Source of the DNA: Paramagnetospirillum kuznetsovii
GTDB lineage: Bacteria > Pseudomonadota > Alphaproteobacteria > Rhodospirillales > Magnetospirillaceae
Reading direction: 5' to 3'
DNA length: 39,781 nucleotides
Assembly (NCBI RefSeq): GCF_003284725.1
Contig: NZ_PGTO01000026.1
Location: 1 to 39,781, forward strand
Shown one piece after another: positions 8,386 to 18,112 of this stretch (positions are counted from its first letter, which is position 1; each line of letters starts with the position of its first letter). A program made the translations under genes and the position numbers. The notes under the pieces were generated by a model. That model had not been told where the DNA came from. It worked only from the letters and a program-made list of their open reading frames with translations, and ran no database searches.

Positions 8386-8447
8386 GAGCGGTGACTCCCA
8401 GACAGCGGGTGTGCTAAATTAGATTTGTCTTTAGCGGACGAGGTTTG

Positions 8448-8828
8448 ATGGCTCCGACCCAGGGCAAGAGAATGGCACCAGCCAAGCGGTTCGCCGCCTG
8501 GGTGGGAGTGCTTGCCCTGGCGCTGCAAATCCTGCTTCCCCTTGCCCCGGTCCAGGCGGCGCTGTCCGTGGATCAGGAACTGGCGGCATCCATCTGCCAT
8601 TCCCCGTCTTCCGACAGCGTTCCGGCACCGGCCCAGGCCAGCCACGACCATTGCCAGTTCTGCCAGATTCATGTGGGCGCCAAGCTGCTGGCTCCAGCCC
8701 AGGACATGAGTGCCGTCCCCCGGCTAAGCGGGCTGATCATCGCTCCGATTCCGCTCGAGCTTTCGGTTGCGGAACGCCTTGCCGGTCAATCCCATACCCC
8801 ACGCGGTCCACCCACCGTCCTTTCCTGA
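8448..8828 (+). CDS. DUF2946-like exported CxxC protein (copy 4)
   Basis: A 126-residue protein with a signal-like segment (about residues 14-37, ending VQAAL) and the motif HDHCQFCQIH. The layout (signal, an early single Cys in ASICHS, then HCxxC, then a Pro-rich end) matches copy 1, where ASICSA and HCPLC occupy the same places. Start choice is ATG 8448 or ATG 8472; a TTG at 8445 is less likely. The dense His/Cys core (H-D-H-C-x-F-C-x-I-H) makes metal binding plausible. A short GC hairpin lies directly downstream. Confidence 0.6.
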   Translation: MAPTQGKRMAPAKRFAAWVGVLALALQILLPLAPVQAALSVDQELAASICHSPSSDSVPAPAQASHDHCQFCQIHVGAKLLAPAQDMSAVPRLSGLIIAPIPLELSVAERLAGQSHTPRGPPTVLS

Positions 8829-8834
8829 TCCTTA

Positions 8835-8850
8835 GGGGGCCGATGCCCCC
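8835..8850 (+). terminator. GC hairpin after DUF2946-like copy 4
   Basis: GGGGGC (8835-8840), CGAT loop, GCCCCC (8845-8850). No T run follows, so it may attenuate rather than end transcription before the gene at 8878. The sequence just after it, CCCGGCTCATG, also occurs at 3606-3616 after copy 3. Confidence 0.4.
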
Positions 8851-8877
8851 GGCTCATGTGAAATGGAAGGACCGATC

Positions 8878-9066
8878 ATGACCAATCCCACCTCCAAGAG
8901 TGTGGCCAAGACCGAACAGGTCGGCCTGGGCTCGCTTCTCATCGGCACCGGCCTAACCGTGGCCTCGCTGATCCTGGTTCCGGCGCTGTCGCAGAGCATC
9001 GGCGTGGGGCCAAGCCTCACCGGCGCGCTGCGCGTCGTCCTGATGAAGGCGGCGGCCCGGGTCTGA
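8878..9066 (+). CDS. Small membrane protein, 62 aa
   Basis: A 62-residue protein starting MTNPTSKSVAKTEQVGLG with one long hydrophobic helix (about residues 17-38) and a second, weaker amphipathic one. The ATG at 8878 has a good ribosome site (GGAAGGA, about 10 bases before); an upstream in-frame ATG at 8863 does not. The stop TGA shares its last A with the next ATG (9066), so translation is coupled. I do not recognise a family. It may be a subunit or assembly factor for the ABC transporter that follows, by position only. Confidence 0.55.
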   Translation: MTNPTSKSVAKTEQVGLGSLLIGTGLTVASLILVPALSQSIGVGPSLTGALRVVLMKAAARV

Positions 9067-9362
9067 TGCGCAAATCCGATGGGTTCCTGATCGTATGGGC
9101 GGCGCTGCTGGGGCTGTTCGGCGCCAGCTTCGTCGATGCCGTGATGGGATTGCGCCAGGCCCAGCCGGGATTAGCGGAAAAGGCCGATATGGTGGAGCGC
9201 CTGGGCCTGACCGACCTCGTCCTGTTCACCGAGGCGCGCTACACCCGCCACCCCAGCCAGGCCGACCTGCATTCAGCCTTTCAGGACCATCCCTTCGCCC
9301 TGGATCACTTTCCCACCGGCTCGCTGCTGCCGCCGCCCATGCTGAAAAGACATCCCGGATGA
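9066..9362 (+). CDS. Small membrane-anchored protein, 98 aa
   Basis: A 98-residue protein with an N-terminal membrane anchor (about residues 7-27) and an outside part with the stretch LTDLVLFTEARYTRHPSQAD and a His/Pro-rich end. The anchor may be an uncleaved signal. No family is recognised. It overlaps the gene before by one base and the ABC permease after by 4 bases (ATGA), so it is a tight member of the transporter operon and may be a periplasmic partner for it. The residues E-A-R-Y-T-R-H-P look like a conserved functional patch, but I cannot name it. Confidence 0.6.
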   Translation: MRKSDGFLIVWAALLGLFGASFVDAVMGLRQAQPGLAEKADMVERLGLTDLVLFTEARYTRHPSQADLHSAFQDHPFALDHFPTGSLLPPPMLKRHPG

Positions 9363-10492
9363 GCCCTTGGCTGCACAAGCAACGCAACCTGCTGGACTTC
9401 ACCTTGTCGTCGCTATCGCGGCGGCGGGGCAAGACGCTGGGCATGATGGCGGTCTATACCAGTATCGTCTTCGTGCTGGCCTCGGTGATGCTGTTCTCCC
9501 ACGCCATCCGCCGCGAAGCCGCCACCGTCCTGGCCAAGAGCCCGGAAGTGCTGGTCCAGCGCATGGTGGCGGGCCGCCATGACCTGATCCCCGCCCGCTA
9601 TCTCGACGCCATCAAGGGGGTGCGAGGGGTGCAATCGGCGGAGGGACGGCTGTGGGGCTATCTGTTCGACCCGGCCGCCGCCGCCAATTACACCCTGATG
9701 GTGCCGACCAATCCCCGCATCGAACCGGGCAAGGTGGTGATCGGCGACGGCGTGGTCCGGGCCAGAAGCGCCGATCCCGGCGATCTGATGAGTTTCCGCG
9801 CCCATGATGGCGCCCTGGTCCAGTTCAAGGTGGACAAGACCATCTCGCGGGACTCCGCCCTGGTCTCCGCCGACCTGTTCCTGGTGGCGGAGGAGGATTT
9901 CCGCCGCCTGTTCGGCATCGCGCCCGGCCTGTTCACCGATCTGGCCATCAGTGTCCGCAACCCGCGCGAGGTGACCAAGATCGCCGAGAAGATCGACGCG
10001 GCATTGCCCGACACCCGCATCATCTTGCGGGACGAGATCCTGCGCACCTACGAATCGGTGTTCGACTGGCGCGAGGGCATGCTGCTGGTGCTGCTGGCCG
10101 GTTCCATTTTGGCCTTCGCCATATTTTCCTGGGAAAAGGCCTCCGGCCTGTCGGCGGAAGAACGGCGCGAGATCGGCATCTTGAAGGCGGTGGGCTGGGA
10201 GACCGGCGACGTCATCCGCCTGAAGATGCTGGAAGGCATGGTGGTGTCGCTGTCGGCATTCCTGATCGGCTATCTGCTGGCCTATCTGCACGTCTTCCAT
10301 TTCGGCGCCGGGCTGTTCGAGCCGGTGCTGAAGGGCTGGGCGGTGCTGTACCCGAAATACCGGCTCGCCCCCTTCGTCGATGAATTGCAGGTGGCGACCT
10401 TGTTCTTCTTCACGGTGTTTCCCTACACCATCGCCACGGTGGTGCCCATCTGGCGGGCCGCCATCGTCGATCCCGATACGGTGATGCGATGA
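9359..10492 (+). CDS. FtsX/LolC-type ABC transporter permease
   Basis: A 377-residue inner-membrane permease of the MacB/LolCE/FtsX family. One membrane helix lies at about residues 28-50, followed by a periplasmic domain of about 190 residues, then three helices at about 240-262, 290-312 and 340-365. The cytoplasmic signature RREIGILKAVGWETGDVIRLKMLEG before the second C-terminal helix is typical of the FtsX domain. Such transporters act as mechanotransmitters that move lipoproteins or power periplasmic events rather than classical solute import. The ATPase gene overlaps its 3' end by 4 bases. In the NosDFY system an ABC transporter also works with NosL, so a role in copper-site assembly is a fair inference. 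Confidence 0.85.
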   Translation: MSPWLHKQRNLLDFTLSSLSRRRGKTLGMMAVYTSIVFVLASVMLFSHAIRREAATVLAKSPEVLVQRMVAGRHDLIPARYLDAIKGVRGVQSAEGRLWGYLFDPAAAANYTLMVPTNPRIEPGKVVIGDGVVRARSADPGDLMSFRAHDGALVQFKVDKTISRDSALVSADLFLVAEEDFRRLFGIAPGLFTDLAISVRNPREVTKIAEKIDAALPDTRIILRDEILRTYESVFDWREGMLLVLLAGSILAFAIFSWEKASGLSAEERREIGILKAVGWETGDVIRLKMLEGMVVSLSAFLIGYLLAYLHVFHFGAGLFEPVLKGWAVLYPKYRLAPFVDELQVATLFFFTVFPYTIATVVPIWRAAIVDPDTVMR

Positions 10493-11166
10493 TCCATCTT
10501 TCCGACGTCCGCAAAGCCTTCAACCAAGGCAAGCCCAACGAGTTCTGGGCCTTGAAGGGGATCGACCTCAGCGTCAGGGCTGGCAAGGTAACGGTGTTCC
10601 GCGGCCCCTCGGGCTCCGGCAAGACCACGCTTCTGACCCTGGTCGGCTGTCTGGCCAGGCCCACCACAGGGCGGGTGCGCCTGCGCGACCGCGACATTTC
10701 CGGCCTGCCCGAGCGCTTCCTCACCGATATCCGCCGGTCCACCTTCGGCTTCGTGTTTCAGCAGTTCAACCTGCTGAAGGGCATCAGCGCCGTGGAGAAC
10801 GTCATGGTTCCGGCCTATCCGCTGGGCCGCTGCCGCACCGAGCTTTCCGCCCGCGCCCATGCCCTGATGGACAGCCTGGATATCGGGCCGAAGGCTCATT
10901 CCAATGCCGAATGGCTGTCGGGCGGCGAGGCCCAGCGCGTCGCTATCGCCCGCGCCCTGATCAACGACCCCGAGGTGGTGATCGCCGACGAGCCCACCGC
11001 CAATCTGGACAGCGAGCGCTCGAAGCAGTTTCTCGGCATCGTCGAGACCCTCAAGGCCTCGGGCAAGACCGTGCTGATGACCAGCCACGATCCCCTGGTC
11101 TGCGATACCGAGGTGGTGGACCATGTGGTCAGCCTGCGTGACGGCCAATTGGTGGACACCCGCTGA
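10489..11166 (+). CDS. ABC transporter ATPase, LolD/MacB type
   Basis: A 225-residue nucleotide-binding subunit. Walker A is GPSGSGKTT (39-47), the Q-loop follows at FVFQQFN (about 88-94), the signature is LSGGE (143-147), and Walker B with the D-loop is VVIADEPTANLD (163-174). The switch His is in MTSHDP. Length and sequence style match LolD/MacB/FtsE-like ATPases. It pairs with the FtsX-type permease just upstream, probably as a dimer of each. It overlaps both neighbours (4 bases before, 1 base after). Confidence 0.92.
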   Translation: MIHLSDVRKAFNQGKPNEFWALKGIDLSVRAGKVTVFRGPSGSGKTTLLTLVGCLARPTTGRVRLRDRDISGLPERFLTDIRRSTFGFVFQQFNLLKGISAVENVMVPAYPLGRCRTELSARAHALMDSLDIGPKAHSNAEWLSGGEAQRVAIARALINDPEVVIADEPTANLDSERSKQFLGIVETLKASGKTVLMTSHDPLVCDTEVVDHVVSLRDGQLVDTR

Positions 11167-12203
11167 TGCTGTTCCAGCCCGCCATCATTGCCCTGCTGCT
11201 GGCCTCGTTGGTGGGAACCCTGATGGTCGCCTCCTCGGTGCCGTTCGCGGTGCGGGTGCTGCGGTCGTGGGACACCGCCAGCGGCTCGGAACGCCAGTTG
11301 GAGATGGAAAAGCGGACCTATCTGGTCTCCACCCTGCTGGTGGTGGTGCTGTTGTCCGAACTGGCCTCGCTGATTCTGTTCGTGTTCAACGCCGACCGCA
11401 TGGCGAGCCTGTTCGTCGGCGCCATGTGCGCGGTGGGAACGCTGAACGTCAACGATTTCGGCTTTCCCACCCTGTATCTCAAAATCCTCGTGTTCTTCGC
11501 CGCCGCCGGATGGCTGGCGCTGAACCATGTGGATTCGCGCGGCTTCGACTATCCGCTGGTGCGGGTGAAGTACGGCGCCCTGATCGCCCTGGCGCCGGTG
11601 CTGGCCGGGGCCGCCGGGGTGCAGTTGGCCTATTTCCTGGGCCTTCGTGCCGACGTCATCGCGTCGTGCTGCTCCACCTTGTTTTCCGGCTCCACCCAGG
11701 TGACCAGCGACAAGCTGGCGGCCGTGGCGCCCGAGGCGGCGCTGGCCGCCCTGGCGGCGATACTGGGTCTGGTGATGCTGATCGGTCGGCGGGTGTTGTC
11801 CTCGGGCAAGGGCGGCGTGGTCTATGCCATTGCGTCCCTGGTCGCCTTCGCCGTTTCCCTGGAGGCGGTGGTGGCCGCCATCTCGGTCTATGTCTATGAA
11901 TTGCCGCATCATCACTGCCCGTTCTGCATCCTGAAGGGCGAGTACGGCCATGTGGGCTATGCGCTTTATATCCCGCTGTTCGCCGCCGCCGCCCTGGGTC
12001 TGGCCGGTGGGATCGCCCAGCCCGCGGCACGCATCCCCAGCCTGGCCGAGGCGGCGCCCCGGATCATGCGCCGCTGCGTCAAGACCTCCATGACCGGTTT
12101 CGGCCTGTTCGGAGCGATAACGATCTGGCTGATCTGGCGCTCGCACCTGATCCTGATCGAGCAATCGCCCCTTCATCTCATCTTGTCGGGAGGACAGCCA
12201 TGA
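11166..12203 (+). CDS. Polytopic membrane protein with HHHCPFC motif
   Basis: A 345-residue protein with about eight membrane helices. Notable residues are Cys88, the pair Cys168-Cys169, and a PHHHCPFCILKGEYGHVGY run (246-264) right after a helix. I do not recognise a named family. The CxxC with three preceding His at a membrane face suggests a metal relay or thiol-disulfide exchange, and the next gene is a TlpA-type thioredoxin that could be its redox partner. The gene is coupled to the ABC ATPase (TGATG overlap) and to tlpA (ATGA overlap), so it is probably part of the same transport complex or pathway. Confidence 0.7.
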   Translation: MLFQPAIIALLLASLVGTLMVASSVPFAVRVLRSWDTASGSERQLEMEKRTYLVSTLLVVVLLSELASLILFVFNADRMASLFVGAMCAVGTLNVNDFGFPTLYLKILVFFAAAGWLALNHVDSRGFDYPLVRVKYGALIALAPVLAGAAGVQLAYFLGLRADVIASCCSTLFSGSTQVTSDKLAAVAPEAALAALAAILGLVMLIGRRVLSSGKGGVVYAIASLVAFAVSLEAVVAAISVYVYELPHHHCPFCILKGEYGHVGYALYIPLFAAAALGLAGGIAQPAARIPSLAEAAPRIMRRCVKTSMTGFGLFGAITIWLIWRSHLILIEQSPLHLILSGGQP

Positions 12204-12688
12204 GAGCGTTCCGCCTGTTGGCCGTCCTGCTGCTGCTCGCCGCCTGCGACGATTCGGGCGGCAAGGCTCCTCATGTGGGCGAAGCGCCGCCAGCCTTCAA
12301 GCTGGCCACCCTGACCGACGGCGCCATGGACTATCCCGCCCAACTGGCTGGAAAGGTGGTGGTGGTGCGGTTCTGGGCCACTTGGTGCCCGTTCTGCAAG
12401 GAAGAGATGAAGACCATCCAGACGGTGTGGACCCAACACCGCGACAAGGGCTTCGAGGTGCTGGCCATCAATGCCGGGCAGGAGAAGGGCGACATCGAGG
12501 GCTTTATCACCAAACTGGGCGTCACCTATCCGGTGCTGCTGGACCCCGGCTCGAAGGTGACCAGGGCATACGGCGTCACCGGTCTGCCCATGACCCTGTT
12601 CGTGGGGCGCGACGGCAAGATCAAGGGCCGCATCCTGGGCGAGACCGACGAGGCCACCTTCCGCCGCAAGGTGGAGGAGTTGCTATGA
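12200..12688 (+). CDS. TlpA-like thioredoxin lipoprotein
   Basis: A 162-residue thioredoxin-fold protein. The N-terminus is a lipoprotein signal with a lipobox LLAAC (Cys16), so it should be anchored to a membrane and face the periplasm. The active site is WATWCPFCKEEM (Cys63, Cys66). The cis-Pro loop is GVTGLPMTLFV. This is the AhpC/TSA-TlpA/ResA type, used to keep Cys ligands of copper or heme sites reduced. Its place between the CxxC membrane protein and the metal-binding genes fits reduction of apo copper sites. Start and stop both overlap neighbours by 4 bases. Confidence 0.88.
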   Translation: MRAFRLLAVLLLLAACDDSGGKAPHVGEAPPAFKLATLTDGAMDYPAQLAGKVVVVRFWATWCPFCKEEMKTIQTVWTQHRDKGFEVLAINAGQEKGDIEGFITKLGVTYPVLLDPGSKVTRAYGVTGLPMTLFVGRDGKIKGRILGETDEATFRRKVEELL

Positions 12689-12849
12689 GCACACCCGAGA
12701 CTTGCGACCTTTGCGGGCTGCCGGTGCCCAAGGACGGAATACACTTGAAGGCCGGGGAAAAGGATATGGCCTTCTGCTGCGAAGGCTGCCGAGGCATCTG
12801 GGTGATGCTGAACCCGAATGCCGTCAAGGATAAGGGGAGCGAAAAATGA
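12685..12849 (+). CDS. Stand-alone Cys-rich metal-binding domain, 54 aa
   Basis: A 54-residue peptide with ETCDLCGLPVPKDG and DMAFCCEGCRGIW. This CxxCGLPxP...FCCxGC pattern is that of the small metal-binding domain normally fused to the N-terminus of CcoI/FixI-type copper ATPases. Here it is a free protein, while the ATPase 1 kb downstream lacks it. It may deliver copper to the ATPase in trans. The start ATG overlaps the tlpA stop, and its stop overlaps the next start. Confidence 0.75.
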   Translation: MSTPETCDLCGLPVPKDGIHLKAGEKDMAFCCEGCRGIWVMLNPNAVKDKGSEK

Positions 12850-13139
12850 TGAGCAATGAAACCAACCATCTTGGACATGAACTGGGAAAGGGGGCTGTTA
12901 TGGCTGTGGGATATGTGGCGGGACGGAGTCTGTTCGGGCGTTTGCTGTTCAGCCCGGTGGTGATGCTGGGCGCCGGTGTGGCCATCGGCTATCTCGGCTT
13001 CAAGTACCGGAAGGAGATCGTCGCCGCCGTGGCCAAGGCCAGCGATATGGGCAAGGACTTGGTGCTGAACACCAAGGAGAACCTCGCCGATCTGGTCGAG
13101 GAGACCCGCGAGGCCGAGGAAGCCAAGGCCAAGGAATAA
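12846..13139 (+). CDS. Small membrane protein with charged tail, 97 aa
   Basis: A 97-residue protein with a Gly-rich hydrophobic middle (about residues 28-52, including VVMLGAGVAIGYLGF) and a long charged C-terminal helix (VEETREAEEAKAKE) likely to form a coiled coil. The GRSLFGRLLFSP run suggests a helix hairpin or a membrane-associated amphipathic segment. The ATG at 12846 follows AAGGGGAG. I do not recognise a characterised family; similar short proteins occur beside copper ATPases, but the role is unknown. Confidence 0.55.
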   Translation: MMSNETNHLGHELGKGAVMAVGYVAGRSLFGRLLFSPVVMLGAGVAIGYLGFKYRKEIVAAVAKASDMGKDLVLNTKENLADLVEETREAEEAKAKE

Positions 13140-13169
13140 TCCTGATCCTTTTGAAGGGGGAGGTCCGTC

Positions 13170-13843
13170 ATGATGGCAAGACGGACGAAGGCGGCCGAGG
13201 CCGCCCGACAAGCGCGGGCACGGGCGTTGTGGCAGGCGATGACCATCCGTCATCGCTCGACCGGCCATGTCCGCTTCGACCTGCCCGAGCCGTTGCGCGC
13301 CCCGGAAGCCGCGGCGGTGCTGATCGGCGGGCTGGCGGCGGTGGACGGAATCTATCGCGTCCATGTCTTTCTGGGGGCGGGCAAGCTGTCCATCCGCTGG
13401 ATGGAAGATGTCTGCACCCTGGGCCATATCGCCCGCGTCCTGGCCGGTCTGGTGGGAGAGGCGGCGGACCTGGACAGGGTGCCACCGGCACCCGACGAGG
13501 CTCGGCTCGAGCCAGGATGGCGGGAACGGCTGATGCAGACCGCTCCGCTGCGGGCGGTACGCGCCCGCTATGACGACCTCAAGGCCAAGGCCGACATGCT
13601 GTCGAGGATCGTCGCCATCAAGACCGGCAAGCCGGTTCCAGGTGGAATCGACGTGCAGGAATGGACCATCCATTTCCTCAACGATCTGGTGGCCTTCTAC
13701 CTGATCCGGCAACACTGGGACCGCATCATCGGGCAATGGCTGCCCAAGCCCTGGGCTCATCGCTATCAGTGGCTGACCGTGGTCTATCTCACCTTCCTGC
13801 TGGTCCGCTACCGCAAGGGGGCCACCCCCAAGGTGGTGAAGAA

Positions 13844-13847
<4 letters not shown>
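13170..13847 (+). CDS. HMA-like domain protein, 225 aa
   Basis: A 225-residue protein. Residues about 25-95 (RHRSTGHVRFDLPEPLRAPEAA ... VDGIYRVHVFLGAGKLSIRW) have the beta-alpha-beta order of a heavy-metal-associated (ferredoxin-like) fold but lack the CxxC, so metal binding is doubtful. A helical part follows, ending in a hydrophobic segment (about 195-215) and a Lys/Arg-rich tail. It overlaps the ATPase gene by 4 bases, and the first 80 residues of that ATPase look like a second CxxC-less HMA-type domain, so the two proteins may dock. A strong ribosome site (GGGGGAGG) precedes ATG 13170; ATG 13173 is equally placed. Confidence 0.55.
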
Positions 13848-16258
<2,411 letters not shown>

Positions 16259-16948
16259 GTGGGCGAGGAACTCAGCTACTCGCTCGCCTTCATGGCCGGG
16301 ATCCTGGGCAGCGGTCATTGCGTCGGCATGTGCGGCTCGCTGGTCTCGGCCTGCTTTGTCCGCATGGGCGAAGCGGGCAAGGGCATCCTTCCCGTCATGG
16401 CCTATCACGGGGCGCGGGTGAGTATCTATGTGCTGGTTGGGCTGCTGGCCGCCACGCTCGGCCTCGCCCTGGTCTCCACCGGCATCATCGGCAAGGTCCA
16501 GGGCATCCTGCAGATCGTCGCCGGTCTGGTGGTCATCGCGCTGGGCCTCGATATCCTGGGTTGGCTGCCCCGGCGGCTGCCACTGATCGGCATGCCCATG
16601 CGCAGCTTCGGAAAATACTACTTCGCCGCCTCGGCCAAGGGGCCGGTGCGCGGCGCCGCCCTGGCCGGGCTGATGAACGGGCTGATGCCCTGCGCGCTGA
16701 CCCTGGCGGTGGCGGTCAAGGCCAGTACCGCTCCGGATATCTGGCAAGGCGGAATGCTGATGCTGGCCTTCGGGCTGGGCACCCTGCCGTCCATGCTGTT
16801 CGTCAGTCTGGTGCTGGCGAAGCTGGGGGCAAAGGCGCGGGGCTGGCTGCTAAAGGGAGCCGCCGTGGTGGTCATCGCACTCGGTGCCGCCACCTTGATG
16901 CAAGGTCTGCGCTTTTTCATGGTGATGAAGAATCTGGCCAATTGGTAA
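16259..16948 (+). CDS. DsbD_2/TauE-like membrane protein (CcoS/CcoH-region type)
   Basis: A 229-residue protein with about six membrane helices. Its first helix carries GILGSGHCVGMCG, the hallmark of the UreH/DsbD_2 transmembrane family often annotated as sulfite exporter TauE/SafE and often found beside CcoI-type ATPases. A second motif, GLMNGLMPCALT, repeats the pattern in the second half, as expected for an internal duplication. The two Cys (C22 and C26 area, and MPC) could pass electrons or copper. The start is GTG, placed directly after the ATPase stop. Confidence 0.78.
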   Translation: MGEELSYSLAFMAGILGSGHCVGMCGSLVSACFVRMGEAGKGILPVMAYHGARVSIYVLVGLLAATLGLALVSTGIIGKVQGILQIVAGLVVIALGLDILGWLPRRLPLIGMPMRSFGKYYFAASAKGPVRGAALAGLMNGLMPCALTLAVAVKASTAPDIWQGGMLMLAFGLGTLPSMLFVSLVLAKLGAKARGWLLKGAAVVVIALGAATLMQGLRFFMVMKNLANW

Positions 16949-16971
16949 GTCACAGCAAGAGGAGCATTGAT

Positions 16972-17568
16972 ATGAATCGTCGCAAATTCCTGGCCGCGGG
17001 CACCACTTTGGGCCTTGCCGCCACCGCAGCGCTTCCCGCCCTGGCCGCCGAGGGCGATGGCACGCCCATGCAGTTCATGCCGAAGAAGGCCAAGGATCCG
17101 ACTCCGCTCGTCGACGAGCTGACCAAGTACCCGAAGTGTCCCTATTGCGGCATGGACCGTAAGGAATACCATTTCAGCCGCCATCTGGTTCACTACAGCG
17201 ATGATCTGGTGGACGGCACCTGTTCGCTCCACTGCGCCGCCATTTCGCTGTCGGTCAACCTGGATCGGGTGCCCAAGGCCATCTACGCCCCCGATAACGG
17301 CTCGGGCGATGCCATCAAGCCGATGACCAGTGCCGAGGGCGCCACCTATGTCATCGGCGGCGATCACAAGGGCGTCATGACCAAGAAGCCCAAGACCTCG
17401 TTTGCTTCCAAACTCGCCGCCGAGGCGGCGAAGGGCGACGGCGAATTGGCGGATTTCAACAAGGCCCTGACCGCCACCTATCTCGGCATGGCCGAGGACA
17501 CCATGATGATCCGCATGAAGCGCGACGAAAAACGCCGCCACATGATGGGCGACATGCACAAGGGCTGA
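16972..17568 (+). CDS. TAT-exported NosL-like Cys/His protein (copy 2)
   Basis: A 198-residue paralogue of the protein at 7521-8087. It has a twin-arginine signal (NRRKFLAAGTTLGLA), CPYCGM (C56, C59), HFSRHLVHY (H67, H71, H74) and GTCSLHCAA (C84, C88), and shares AIYAPDNGSG and TYVIGGDHK further on. The end is Met/His-rich (MMGDMHKG), another copper-friendly feature absent from copy 1. A good ribosome site (AGAGGAG) precedes ATG 16972. The pair differs from classical NosL in its TAT signal and its fixed second CxxxC. A hairpin follows the stop. Confidence 0.78.
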   Translation: MNRRKFLAAGTTLGLAATAALPALAAEGDGTPMQFMPKKAKDPTPLVDELTKYPKCPYCGMDRKEYHFSRHLVHYSDDLVDGTCSLHCAAISLSVNLDRVPKAIYAPDNGSGDAIKPMTSAEGATYVIGGDHKGVMTKKPKTSFASKLAAEAAKGDGELADFNKALTATYLGMAEDTMMIRMKRDEKRRHMMGDMHKG

Positions 17569-17577
17569 GTTTGCGAT

Positions 17578-17604
17578 GCGGGAGCCCCAGTGCCGGGCTC
17601 CCGC
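17578..17604 (+). terminator. Perfect 10-bp GC hairpin between NosL-like genes
   Basis: GCGGGAGCCC (17578-17587) pairs perfectly with GGGCTCCCGC (17595-17604) around a 7-base loop, followed by TGTTCTTC. It lies 10 bases after one gene and 20 before the next start. The T-rich tail is weak, so partial termination (attenuation) between the operon and the last two genes is likely. Confidence 0.65.
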
Positions 17605-17623
17605 TGTTCTTCGAGGAAACGCC

Positions 17624-18112
17624 ATGCGTCTGATCGCCGCCCTGCTGCTGTCGCTGTTTCTGCTGTCGGGCCAACCCAAGGCGGGCGAAGTGGTGGTTGC
17701 CCCTCCCGGTCCCAACGGCGTCTGCCCGGTCTGCGGCATGTTCGTCGCCAAATACCCGGAATGGGCCGCCGCCGTGGTGTTCAAGGACGGCCATACCCAC
17801 TATTTCGACGGCGCCAAGGATCTGTTCAAGTTCATGCGCGACGTCAAAAGTTTCGATCCCGGCCACTCCGCCGCCGATATCGCCATCGTCGCGGTCACCG
17901 ATTATTACGGCGTCAAGACCATCGACGCCCGCGACGCCTTCTTCGTGGTCGGCTCCGACGTCCTCGGCCCCATGGGGCACGAGTTGGTGCCGCTGGCCAC
18001 CAAACAGGATGCCGAGGAATTCATGGCCGACCACAAGGGCAAGCGCATCCTGTCTTTCGACCAGGTGGGCGCCGAGTTGCTCAAGAGCCTCGACAAGGGC
18101 GGAGTCAAGTGA
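17624..18112 (+). CDS. nosL: NosL-family copper-binding protein
   Basis: A 162-residue protein with a Sec signal (MRLIAALLLSLFLLSG, cut near KAGE) and the NosL core NGVCPVCGMFVAKYPEWAA, then FKDGHTHYFDGAKDLFKFM and the late stretch VLGPMGHELVPL with a Met/His pair. NosL binds Cu(I) through this CxxCGM region and hands it to nitrous oxide reductase or other copper enzymes. The usual lipobox Cys is missing, so it should be soluble in the periplasm. No nosZ is in view, so the client enzyme is unknown. ATG 17624 follows GAGGAA. It overlaps the ATP-grasp gene. Confidence 0.85.
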   Translation: MRLIAALLLSLFLLSGQPKAGEVVVAPPGPNGVCPVCGMFVAKYPEWAAAVVFKDGHTHYFDGAKDLFKFMRDVKSFDPGHSAADIAIVAVTDYYGVKTIDARDAFFVVGSDVLGPMGHELVPLATKQDAEEFMADHKGKRILSFDQVGAELLKSLDKGGVK

